A stretch of DNA of 9,319 nucleotides from an uncultured Rickettsiales bacterium (GCA_937906355.1 CALCWF010000131.1:1-9319); one strand, 5' to 3'. Positions 1 to 9,318 are shown, counted from the first letter of the stretch. Notes: generated by a model from the sequence alone, not told the origin. A program made the numbers and translations.

Positions 1-984
1 CTCTGATGCCACAGCTTTCAATTTATCTTTTTGGAACACAAACCTTCTTACTAAGGATGAATCATACTTTCTTACTAAGAGTGGATCTTTATCTTCATCA
101 TGAGTTAACACTATTTCATCATCTTTATCTTCTACTAAAAAGTTCGACATATTACTATTATGTATAATCCGTGCATTTGCAACTCCATCGCAAAGATCGA
201 ACATTACTTTATCTAATCCTGTTTTTGCTTCATTTAAACCGTTGGCAACGAGTGTTTCGGATATAATCTTAAACATGACCTTTCCCGCACCAGCAACTTG
301 TTCACCTGCGAATATTTTTTGTTTTCCTGTAGTTTCCCCTCTTCTATAAATTAATGTTGCTTTTCCATTTTCACTTTTGTTAAATTCGTAGCATTCTTTA
401 GAGAACTTTATTTCTGTTTTTTTACAATTATCAAACGCTACTTTATTTAAAGTTTTTCTCATTCTTTTTACATCTGTGTTACTAAGTTCTTTAGATATAA
501 CTCTTAGTAAAGTACTGTATTTGTCGTTTGGAAGTGTATACATTAGACTGTAGCCTTCTATACTTAAATAAGTTAATATTAAATCACCACTGTGGCCTTT
601 TTCGTCTTTTTTAAGTTCAAAGTAACCACCATTTCCGAATTCTATTTTCACGTTCTCTTTACCCGAAACTACCAACTTTGGTGCATTCTCTTTGAATTGT
701 AGCGTACAAGTGTTGTTATTCTCATTATAGGAGAGTACAGACACCCCGTCTTTAATTTCGATATTGATGCTATCATTATCACCCTTACAACTATAGTGAA
801 CTGATTGTATAGCCATTTTATCTTCTTTAATATTTATATTGATAACTTCCATATCTTCGAGATCTGCTCTCAGTATATCTATCAGCATAGAATCACTTGA
901 CAGAGGACCGTTGCCATTTTTAAGTCCTTTCACCTTATCACCATATGATGGAATGCCTTCTTTTGCAATTAAAATGGTTTTATC
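1..984 (-). other. Repeat module G, cut by the window edge (residues 2779-3106)
   Basis: It opens with DKTILIAKEG and the header GPLSSDSMLIDILR at residues 2804-2817. Two complete units follow, at about residues 2900-2965 and 2977-3043, and a third begins near 3060 and is cut off. Here the second-helix signature is clearest: KTLNKVAFDNC in the first unit and GLDKVMFDLC in the second. The strand parts read LILTY, ATLIY and EIVLTH. As the frame is still open at base 1, the C-terminus of the protein is further on. Confidence 0.7.
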
Positions 985-3900
985 CCCTTTTTTAACATTG
1001 ATATTGTTAGATTTAGTTTCTGCTAAATAAACATTTATCGTTTTATCCAACCTTATCCTTTTGTTATCGTCGCCATTGGTAACAAGTGCTTTATGCATGA
1101 TTCTTAGTATGTCGTCAAGTTTATCTTTTTTAAACGTATATTCTTTTTTATATTCATTATTCATTAATACAAGCAATAAAAAGTCACCGTTTTGTTTTTC
1201 ACTAATCATGAATTGTAGATCGTGGCCAATTCCCATCGTTACAGAATTTTTACTCGCAGTTGAAAGACGTAAACCACCTTTTTCTTTATATTGACCATTT
1301 TCTTTATATTGTAGTATGCATTGTTTGCCTTCAGCATATAACCTGAAAACGTCACTAAGATCGTGACCATTTTCGTCATAAACTTCAAACTCTCCATTAG
1401 AACCTTCATATTGTATATTGATAGCTTCGCCATCTTCGAGACTCCCTTGTAGTATCTTTATCAGCATAGAGTCTTTTGATAGAGGATTGCCTTGGTCGTT
1501 TTCAAAATTTACCTTAGTGCCATATTTTACACCGTCTTTTGTAATTAAGATACTAATCGATGAAAATAGTTGTTCTTGTTTATTCTCATCCTCTTTGATT
1601 ATTGACTCCATCTTTTCGCTATCGAATATTTCATTTAACTTTTCCTTTAATGGTCGAGTTTGTTCGGTGGAGGTAAGCACTTTTTGCATGGTTTTAAACA
1701 CAGTCTTCATTGATTCACTTTTATCGTCGAGTTTTCCCACTTCATCCACGACATCCAATATGACTTTTGATAACTCATTTTTAACGTGGCCAACGCACTT
1801 TTCTTGTATTAATTGTATTATCTCTTTTCCAAATATACTATTATTCGATAAAATATCCAATTTTATACCATTATGTAAATATATCATGCTTCTTGACACA
1901 ATATTCATCAATACATTTCGATCGTTGATGTCGGACATATCCTTCGCCTTTTCTAACATCTCATTTAATGCCTTAACTTGATATCTAAAGTTGACAAAAT
2001 TAAGTGACTGTATGATCTTTAATGCACAAACTACCGACTGATTATCGGCAACAGGCATTTCTCTTATAGCTTCTAATACGGTATTTATTGATGCCTTTTT
2101 ACCATCGCAAGAAAGGCCCCTTTCCATGATGCCTGATACGGTATTTATTAAGTTACCTTGTCGTATAACTGTTGATACAAACCGTGCCAATGCATTTTTA
2201 TCGTTGCTATTTGGCATTTGTTGTATAACTTTTGATACAGCATCCACTGATGTATGTATTAATTCACTTATGTTACCAAACATTTCGTCCACTGCCACTG
2301 ATGAGCGTACAGATGCATTATCTCTTTTTATGCTGTTGTCTTGAGCTCCTTTAATCTTATTTAGAAATTGAGCTCCCTTTTTTAGAAAACTACCAAATGT
2401 ACTATCTTCAGACCGAACTTTACTATCTTCAGGCCAAACTTTGTTTATAGCTTTTTGTATGTCATCATTTATAATATCTTTTAAAGATCTATTTTCTTTG
2501 CTCACCTTGCGTTCGTCTTCTAATATGAAATTCTTAATGGTACCAATAAAGTTCCTTTTTTCGTCATCGTTCAATCCTAATATTGCAATCTTTGTTTCTA
2601 TGTCGTCTAATATAATATCAGCTAATATTTTTGGGTTATCAAATGCTTGTCGTATGACATCCGATACATCTTCTAATTTAGTTGAATTGTTGACATTTGC
2701 CATTTGTAGTATAGTTTCCGATGCAGTTTGTGCCAATTTATCCCTTAACTTAACTTGAAGGTCGTTAGTAGCCGATATTTTTTGTGCAGCCACTAATACG
2801 TCATTCTTTAATTTAACTTGTGCATCGACGTCAAGCATTCCTTGCGTGGCATCTAACACGATATCCGTTAATTTATCTTGAATGTAGTCAGATTGTGCGT
2901 TTTTTATAATGTCATCTGTCACATACTTTTTCAAATCCAAGCTTCCATTTACTTGTTCACCTTTTTGTATATTTGCACATAACTCATCTATTACCCTACT
3001 TTGCTGGTCGGGGGCGACAAAACTTGACACGTCATCAATCAGATTAATTCTGGCATTTTTTAAAATATCTTGATTTTCGACACTAAGCTTTTTTACGATT
3101 TTTAATACGAAATCTAACGCTGATTCACTTTCTTTTCCAAAAGCCATTATGACCTCATCTAATGAGGCATTGTCTTCGATGTTTGCTAATATAGTAGATA
3201 TAGTAGCTCTCTTTTGGTCATGTTTTACAGCATTAGTCCCTTTTTGTTCTCGCACAGCTTTTAATATGGCATTTTTTAAAACATCTTGATCGTTGTTTTG
3301 ACCGACAATAAACTTTTCTCTCATGACATTTGCTATGCCATCCAATACAATTGGCACTAATTTAGATTGCTTGCCGTCAACAATCAATCCTTTCGCCACA
3401 TATTCTGATATGACGTTCTTTAATTTTTTTGGACTACCGGTAGTAAGCATTACTTGTATAGTTTTCGACAGGATATCAAGTAATTTTGTTCTACGATTCG
3501 AAATAAGTATTTCTTTCACGGCTACTAATATAGTTTTTGTCACGTCATTTCCATTGGTTATATTGATAAATTGAGCATTGTCGCTACAGAAATCTAACAT
3601 CTTCTTGTGTATTTCATACACTGATTCCCTTCGTTCGCTCTCATCGATATGCATTTCTTCTTCTCTTGGTAACACATTTGCCAAATTTACATCGACTCCT
3701 CGAGCCAGTTCATTCAGTTTAGTAAATACGTTTTTTATTTTAGCTATATCGGTAAGATCAAATTTGCTCATGAATGTTGACAGGGCAGAATCTATGCTAT
3801 TTTTTAATTCTTTTTTATTTTGCCTACCTTCAACGAGCTCTCCTATCTTAGGGAAGAAAACTGATATTAATTTATTTTTGTTTCCCATCTCCGTTTCTCC

Positions 3901-6900
3901 GCTAAACTCTTTATTTGTAGTAGATAACACGTGTTCCACTAAGCGCTTTTGACAGTAGACGAGAAATTCTTCACGTGCGACATCTTTTACAAGATAATAT
4001 GGTCTGTTATCGTTGTTAGGATTAGCGAAACTGCACGCATAATTTAACAATTTATCTTTCATCAAAGAAATTATCTTATTTATTTCATTTCCTTTTTTTT
4101 CAAAAAATCTTTTTATTTTCTCATTTCTTTGGAAAATTTCCTGCAAACGCTCGATGTTCATCTTAATATACGTCATAATACTATTAAGATCAATATCATT
4201 AGCACAACCCTTCTCGAAAATCAAATAATTGGCATTAGTTAACACTCGTAGGTTCTCCAATGCAACATTTATTAGTGTAGATTTAGCCTTGGCATCATAT
4301 ATTTGTACATCCTTTAATATGAAAGTTATTAAAGCTAATTGTTCATTGACATTAATGTTTATTGTTGATCTAAATTTGACATTTTGCACTAATTTCATTA
4401 GGTCATCTTGCTTTTTGGATGCAAACGACACTTCATCGTATCCTTGTTTATAAACTAATGTCACAGCAGGAATATTCTCTACTGCCAAAACTTCCGATTT
4501 TTGTACTCCCCATCCTGAGAGTTTGTATGATTCGTCATTACTGAGACTTGTTTTTACAGACAGGTGATCTGTGGCTTCCGCTATTGGCATATTCTCTCCA
4601 TATTGTAACCAGTGAAGTTTTGCCTGCAATGAATCGTTAGTGAATATAGTGGCTTTATCACGAACTCCATTTACGTTAACAATACCTCCATTTGAATTTA
4701 TATTTATCTTTATAGGAGAAGATCCATCTGTAGTACCTGCCCGCATTATCTCCATCATAAAAGAACCTGCCGTCACAGGATTTCCACCTCCCGAACCCAC
4801 ATCATTATACACTTCACAATTACTACGATCCTCACAGCCATTTGCAATAAGGATTGTGTTAATATTACCTTCATTTGCATTTTTTTCTTTTTTACTTTCG
4901 CATCTGGCAAGACGATACATATATCGCTTTATTTCGAGCATATTTAGAGACGCTTCTTCGAGCTTACTTTCTATATCATTGATTTTATCTGTATCTAATT
5001 GCACGTTATTATGCATTGTTTTTCCTTTGGAAAACATGAGAGTTGTTTTATCATTCTCTCTCACGATTCCATATATATCTCTCTCGTCGTTTTCGTTGTA
5101 AAATTCTCCACCTATCCACAGTTTTTTAAACAACCTGAATGCCTGTTTATTTAAAAATTTCTTTACTTTGCTCAAATCGCCGATATCGACCATTGTTAAT
5201 ATATCTTTTACCATATCATTCTTCTTATCGGGTGACATTTCATACGCTATCTGGCTTATAATATCATTATTATAGTCGATCGCACGAATAAACTTTACAA
5301 TGTCGTACCTGCTTTCTTCTCTGATTGTGCAAACTTCGTCGTCAGAAAGATATAAATCTACCCTATCGCCACAACATTGCAATATTGTTTCATTTAATTT
5401 TTTCTTTGTTTCATCTAGATCGATGAGAACAGATGTAGCAGATACAGCGTTCAGTAGCTCATCGAATCCTTCTTCTTTGAGTGTAAGATTAATTACTGAT
5501 TTACTTTTATAGGAACAGCTATTCTTTTTGAATTCGTAGAACGGACCTTCATCAGGAAATATTACTTTAACAGCATCATTCACGATTTCTATATTTAAAC
5601 CATTTTCACATTGTAGCGTGTAGGTTTTGTTTTTTTCATTATAATCGAGTTTAAATTCGAGAGCATCGCCCCTAGTGCCATCCCCATCTGCATAGTAAAT
5701 ATCACATATTCGCTCTGTATCTTTTTGTTCGGCTACTATATTGAGAGATTTGCAATTTCCGTTGATGATTTTTCTTCGCAGTATTTTTATCAGTGCGGAT
5801 TCGGTTGATAAAGAATGTTTTTTTTCCGCTGCAAATGTTTTTATTTTATCCCCATAGCTTAAAAGTGCAGTATTGTCTTTGCTTTTTGTAATTGTGATTG
5901 TGTGTGCTTTTTGGATTTCTTCTGACCGTTTTATTGCTTCGTCTAATTTCTCCTTTATTTCCTTTATCGGTTTTTCTTGGGATAAATTATTTATCATCAT
6001 CTTATGTATGAGCTCTACGTGGCTACCTCTGAACTTTTTTGTTACTCCGTTTTCAACGTAAGTTAATTTTAATTCGTTGTTGTCTTTTTCGAACGCGTAA
6101 GATTCGCCTTCTCCGTCGTTGTATATTTTTACACTTCCTTTTACATAGTTATCAAAATTTTCGAACGCTATTTTCGTCAACACTTTCTTTATTTCTGTCT
6201 TATCGCCAGAAAAGAGTGCATTTAATATAGCAGTTGATTTACTGTTGAATTGTTCTTTTGAGAGTATATATGTCGTCCAGATTGTGTTGTTGTTGTTGTC
6301 TTTGTCTTTATAAAATAATTTAAATTCGTTTTCTCCTTGTTTTGTGAGCTCGATGTATTTGTTGTTGGAGATTTTTATTGTCATCTTATCCTTTTCAGCT
6401 TTTAATTCTAAACCATTGTTATATTTTAACGTACAAGATCCGTCGAGGTTGACGCAACACGTACCGACAAGATTCTCTCTCGTGTGAGACACTGCACAGT
6501 AAATTTCAAATCCTTTGTCTTTGTCAAATTCCATTTTTAAAGATTTGTATTCTTTGTTGTTTTTGATACTTGCTTGTGACATTTTCATCAGCATAGAGTC
6601 TTTTGACAGAGGACCTTCTTTTTTATATTGTTTTACATTTCCACAATATAACATTGCACCGTCTTCTTTAATTAGGATGGCGTTTTTTTCGGTTGCTTCT
6701 TCCTTTTCTTCTTCTTCTTCTTGTTCCTTTTGGGTAACTTCTAACTCATTTATTTTCTCCTTTAATGCTGTTATCGCATTGTCCAAGCTATCACCCTTGG
6801 CGAGTGTGTCACATAATGCCTTATGCATCTCGTCGAGAGCATACATATTACCATTGCCGACGACATCATCGCTGTCGAATTTCTTTTCGCCACCTCCTAT

Positions 6901-9318
6901 GTTATAAGTCACTGTTGATTTGTTATCGTCTTTTTTGAAAATGCAAATTGTGTCATCATTCTCGTGGAGATTTATTTCTGCAAATTCAGCTCTTTTAGAC
7001 ATACTACACCATAACTCTTCAAGCATCATTTTTTCTAATTCTTTCATTATTTTTGTCTTATCGCCCAAAAAGAGTGCATTTAATATAGCAGTTGATTTAC
7101 TGTTGAATTGTTCTTTTGAGAGTATATATGTCGTCCAGATTGTGTTGTTGTTGTTGTCTTTGTCTTTATAAAATAATTTAAATTCGTTTTCTCCTTGTTT
7201 TGTGAGCTCGATGTATTTGTTGTTGTCGTTGGCTTCGATTGCCATATTTACTTCTTCACAATCGGTAAGGTTTGTCCCGAGTATTACTTTCCTTAATTCT
7301 TTTATTGCTCCTCCTGTCATATCGTTTGAAGTGAGTGCATTTAATATAGCGGTTGATTTACTGTTGAATTGTTCTTTTGAGAGTATATATGTCGTCCAGA
7401 TTGTGTTGTTGTTGTTGTCTTTGTCTTTATAAAATAATTTAAATTCGTTTTCTCCTTGTTTTGTGAGCGTGATGGATTCGTTGTCGGAGATTTTTATTGT
7501 TCCCTCACTCTTTTCAGCTTTTAATTCTAAACCATTGTTATATTTTAACGTACAAGATCCGTCGAGGTTGTTGTAAAAGCCATCACACATGTCACCATCG
7601 TGTATGATGGTTTTGTTGTTGTTATCTACATGGTAAATTCTAGATATTTTTTGAATGTTTTCGTCAAATTCTACTTTGATAGATTTGCAATTTTTGATAC
7701 TTGCTTGTAGCATTTTCGCCAGCATAGAGTCTTTTGACAGAGAATTGTTTTTGCCGTTTTCAAATTCTTCCAGCTTATTACCATATTTTATATCGTCTTT
7801 TGTAATTGTGATTGTGTGTTGTTGTTGTTGTTCGACCTCTAACTTATCTATCAACTCTTTCGATATTTTCTTCGCTCCTTCTATATCGCCACTAACAAGT
7901 AATTCTCGTATCTTATCAAATGATGTCTTGACAAAATCGTCAATTGTGATTATCCTTTCTTGATTGTTGTTGTTAGTATAAGTTAATTGGTCATTGGTTT
8001 CCTCTTTAAGAACACAACGTTTGTTGTTATAGAAATGGTAGAAAACTATTTCTACTTCTTTAAAAAGATCAGAGCCTACTTTGGCTATCTCACCTAACTT
8101 TTTCAGTGCATCAACCGGTCTGTCACCGTTGAGTGCATTTAACACAGGAGATAATTGATTGTTTTCGAATGGTTGTGAGCGTAAACTGAGCGACCAATTA
8201 TTTTCACCCTTTGAATAAGATAATTCATATTTGTCATTTGCTACTTCATTTGCTACTTTGTTAAGCATGCAGAATTCTCTATTGGCGACGTCACCGATAT
8301 TTATTGTTCTTCCTATATACCCATCAAACTCTGTTTTGATCATTATTTTAAACAGTTCTTTTACTGCTTCTGTTTTGTTAACACTATCAGCGGCAAGCAT
8401 CATGAGTGTGTCGTTAAGCTCTTCATGCTTATCGAATTGTTCTTTTGAGAATATCCGTTGGTCTTCGACCGTAATAGTGTCGTTGTTTTCGTTTTTACAA
8501 TTATGCACTAATTTAAATTCGTCTCCTTGTTTTGTGAGCTCGTGGCGTCTGTTGTTGTCCATTGTCAACAGTGTTCCTTCTTTACACTTGGTAAGGTTTG
8601 TTTCAAACGCTATTCCCCTTAATTGCTCCACTGCTTTCGAAGTAGCATCAGGATCTTCTTTATCATGGTTTGCAGTGCATGTAACGAGTGCATCAAATAT
8701 GTTAGTTGATGTATTATTAAATTGTTCTTCTGAGGGCACAGTTTCATAGATGATTAGGTTGTCGTTTTTCTTTTTTTTATAAGATAATTTAAATTTGTCA
8801 TCTTCTATTCTTTCAATCGAGAAATCTTCTTCGTCGGAGATTTTTATTGATACCTTATGCTCTGCTGAAATAGATAATTTCATTGTATTTGTATTTGTAT
8901 TTGCCTTATTGAGATAGCTTAGTTCGTAAGCGTTATCACCGACATTTCCAATGTACAGCTTGCCGTCTCCATCCACTATGCTCCCATGGCGCATATAGCA
9001 AGTTCCGCCTATACGCTGTGGATTATCTCTATTAAATTCTATATCGAAAGATTCGCATTCTGCACAACTGCTACTTTCTAATCTTTTTTGTAGCATTTTC
9101 ATCAGCACAGAGTTTCTTGCCAGAGGATTTCCTTTTTCATATTGTTTTTTTATATACTCATTATAGAGTACATTGTTTTTTGTAATTCTAATCCTGTATA
9201 GTGGCACTTTTTTTTCTTCTTCTTCTTGTTTCTTTTGGGCAACTTCTAACTCATCTATTTTCTTCTTTAATGCTGTTATCGCATTGTCCAAGCTATCACC
9301 CTTGGCGAGTGTGTCACA
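1..9318 (-). CDS. Giant modular repeat protein, partial at both ends, function unknown
   Basis: A single reading frame of 3106 codons spans the window without a stop and is open at both edges, so the complete protein is longer. I translated every line in this phase. Coding is supported by recurring protein motifs that stay in the same phase for 9 kb, by trinucleotide runs that keep phase, and by repeat copies whose spacings are multiples of three (858, 1119 and 2505 bases). The order is modules A-D, diverged module E, about 939 residues of helical repeats, then modules F and G. I see no convincing membrane segment, nucleotide-binding loop, protease or nuclease signature, ankyrin or TPR consensus. 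Cysteines are scattered and Trp is rare. No start is chosen because none of the internal ATGs has special support. The family is not recognised. A long adhesin-like, scaffold or secreted effector protein of a host-associated bacterium would fit, but that is inference. Confidence 0.93.
985..1563 (-). other. Repeat module F (residues 2586-2778)
   Basis: The opening strand SISILITKDGVKYG leads to the header NPLSKDSMLIKILQ at residues 2611-2624, one of the best-preserved copies. A beta-rich stretch follows, then one unit from about residue 2703, with GDFLLLVLM as its strand and DKLDDILRIMHKALV as its helix. It is the shortest module at 193 residues. The hydrophobic run FLLLVLM is too short for a membrane span and is flanked by charged residues, so I read it as a buried strand. 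Confidence 0.7.
1564..4380 (-). other. Long all-helical repeat region (residues 1647-2585)
   Basis: About 939 residues separate modules E and F and look almost entirely alpha-helical. From about residue 1920 to 2240 and again from 2325 to 2520, units of about 20-26 residues recur. Typical lines are KLLDILSKTIQVMLTTGSPK, KLKNVISEYVAKGLIVDGKQ and QVKLRDKLAQTASETILQM. Each is an amphipathic helix with Ile, Leu and Val at regular spacing, closed by a polar Asp/Asn/Gly-containing turn. A charged linker with a short tandem repeat lies near residues 2293-2306. The pattern suggests a helical solenoid, in the broad manner of HEAT-type repeats, but it matches no named repeat consensus that I can verify. 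Proline and glycine are scarce. Confidence 0.65.
2401..2442 (-). repeat. 21-base tandem repeat in the helical-region linker
   Basis: Two adjacent 21-base units, 2401-2421 and 2422-2442, differ at two positions. They encode seven-residue units reading KVWPEDS and KVRSEDS within a charged linker near residues 2293-2306. The length is a multiple of three, so the frame is kept. Confidence 0.85.
4381..4866 (-). other. Diverged repeat module E (residues 1485-1646)
   Basis: The opening strand INTILIANG matches the TILIAKEG of module G. The header is strongly altered to GGGNPVTAGSFMMEIMR, keeping only N-P and the hydrophobic spacing of the following helix, and is preceded by a short Gly-rich turn (VGSGGG). 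A segment VTLVYKQGYDEVSF resembles the strand part of the units elsewhere. The module then passes directly into helical repeats. I call it a module from position and opening pattern; the similarity is weak. Confidence 0.5.
4867..5904 (-). other. Repeat module D (residues 1139-1484)
   Basis: It starts with HTITITKSKDN. Its first 21 bases match the start of module B exactly (5884-5904 and 7798-7818). The header is diverged: HSLSTESALIKILR at residues 1168-1181. The later units are weakly related to those of A-C. One can still read a Y-x-L-Q-C-E-N-G-L segment matching the L-K-Y-N-N-G-L of B and C, helices of the form KVKKFLNKQAFRLF, and a Lys/Glu-rich end before module E. It contains a CC pair near residue 1334. 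Unit borders inside D are uncertain. Confidence 0.6.
5905..6687 (-). other. Repeat module C (residues 878-1138)
   Basis: It opens with KNAILIKEDG and a consensus-like header, GPLSKDSMLMKMSQ, at residues 902-915. The beta-rich part contains the same LDGSCTLKYNNGLELKAEK segment as B. It carries two units, about residues 989-1054 and 1076-1138. The first is nearly identical to the two in module B up to NALFSGDKT. The second reads ELKLTY, then helices ending KEIKEKLDEAIKRSEE. C looks like a B-type module with fewer units, so unit number varies among modules. Confidence 0.75.
6210..6451 (-). repeat. Long direct repeat, copy 1 (module C)
   Basis: Bases 6210-6367 are identical to 7068-7225 over all 158 positions. 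Bases 6214-6451 match 7333-7570 with 12 mismatches that I counted. It encodes the strand and first helix of a repeat unit plus the preceding LDGSCTLKYNNG segment. This copy matches one partner perfectly on its C-terminal side and the other partner on its N-terminal side. Confidence 0.93.
6685..6738 (-). repeat. Glu-rich low-complexity linker closing module B
   Basis: GAA-rich codons encode a Glu/Lys/Gln run (residues about 861-878) between the last helix of B and the opening strand of C. A shorter version sits at 9208-9238 before module A, and a Gln run at 7819-7830 occupies the same place before module B. Module boundaries are thus marked by expandable triplet runs. Confidence 0.75.
6709..6814 (-). 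repeat. Module-tail direct repeat, copy 1 (end of module B)
   Basis: This 106-base stretch matches 9214-9319 with four mismatches at an offset of 2505 bases (835 codons). It encodes the CDTLAKGDSLDN helix, the following charged helix and part of the Glu run. Confidence 0.9.
7068..7225 (-). repeat. Long direct repeat, copy 2 (module B, second unit)
   Basis: It is identical to 6210-6367 over 158 bases, at an offset of 858 bases (286 codons), so the phase is kept. Similarity stops abruptly at 7226. The next bases encode a different peptide (AIEAND) in place of the TIKISNN of module C. Confidence 0.93.
7333..7570 (-). repeat. Long direct repeat, copy 3 (module B, first unit)
   Basis: It aligns to 6214-6451 over 238 bases with 12 mismatches (about 95% identity) at an offset of 1119 bases (373 codons). 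Mismatches cluster at 7469-7485 and 7501-7509, leaving long perfect runs on either side. That clustering fits patchwork gene conversion better than uniform divergence. Confidence 0.9.
7819..9207 (-). other. Repeat module A (residues 38-500)
   Basis: The module opens with a strand reading YRIRITK and a diverged header, NPLARNSVLMKMLQ, at residues 64-77. A beta-rich stretch follows with a Cys-containing patch (SSSCAECESF) and a Thr-Asn run. I see four strand-helix-helix units, at roughly residues 172-240, 259-331, 361-415 and 436-495. Shared landmarks are F-K-L-S-Y / F-K-L-V-H / Y-E-L-S-Y / Q-L-T-Y, then E-Q-F in the first two, then helices such as AVEQLRGIAFE and AVKELFKIM. It is the longest module and ends in a Gln run (residues 497-500, four CAA codons). 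The units are much more diverged from one another than those of B and C. Module borders are my own reading. Confidence 0.7.
8884..8901 (-). repeat. Hexanucleotide run encoding Asn-Thr repeats
   Basis: Three copies of a six-base unit encode alternating Asn and Thr in the beta-rich part of module A. It is a short in-frame microsatellite. Confidence 0.8.
9208..9318 (-). other. Tail of an upstream repeat module (residues 1-37)
   Basis: The window opens inside the last helix of a module whose body lies off the right edge. It reads CDTLAKGDSLDNAITALK, then a charged helix and a Glu-rich run. The same peptide, nearly unchanged, ends module B near residues 836-866. At least one more module, probably very similar to the end of B, therefore lies further N-terminal in the same protein. 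Confidence 0.8.

Larger units (their letters stand above)
6688..7818 (-). other. Repeat module B (residues 501-877)
   Basis: It opens with HTITITK and the header NNSLSKDSMLAKMLQ at about residues 524-538. Next come a beta-rich stretch, the segment LDGSCTLKYNNGLELKAEK, and three units at roughly residues 616-683, 703-766 and 794-861. The first two share ELTKQGENEF or a close variant, FKLFYKDKDNNNN, IWTTYILSKEQF and STAILNAL almost unchanged. The third is diverged and ends with the same CDTLAKGDSLDNAITALK helix that stands at the N-terminal edge of the window. The module closes with a run of Glu and Lys. The first-to-second unit step is 87 residues and the second-to-third about 91. Confidence 0.75.

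Noticed and set aside
1147..1170. Hydrophobic run FLLLVLM as a membrane segment
   Set aside because: It is only about seven residues long, is flanked by charged and polar residues, and falls where other units have a beta strand.
1239..1433. Minus-strand open frame of 64 codons in another phase
   Set aside because: It overlaps the giant frame out of phase and inside module F, with no sign of independent coding.
1418..1981. Open frame of 187 codons on the plus strand
   Set aside because: It lies opposite the giant minus-strand frame, is Ser/Phe/Ile-rich without domain character, and parts of it are simply antisense to the header motif. The many other plus-strand frames look the same (for example 4640-5101, 6515-6907 and 8231-8749) and repeat wherever the sense repeats do.
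4081..4100. Long T run as a possible frameshift or terminator
   Set aside because: The frame continues unchanged on both sides, and for a minus-strand gene this is a Lys/Glu-rich codon run (FFEKKGNE). No stem-loop is evident.
1564..4380. Ankyrin, TPR or leucine-rich repeats in the helical region
   Set aside because: The characteristic residues of those repeats are absent and the unit length of about 20-26 residues does not fit them. I describe it only as a helical repeat region.
7202..7432. Two plus-strand frames (also 6920-7171) with identical C-terminal peptides, resembling a duplicated small gene
   Set aside because: The shared end is antisense to the long direct repeat of the minus-strand gene, so the identity is explained by that repeat.
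6210..7570. Spaced identical repeats as a CRISPR array or mobile element
   Set aside because: The repeats are long, unevenly spaced, in coding phase and encode a repeated protein segment. There are no short palindromic repeats, terminal inverted repeats or transposase.
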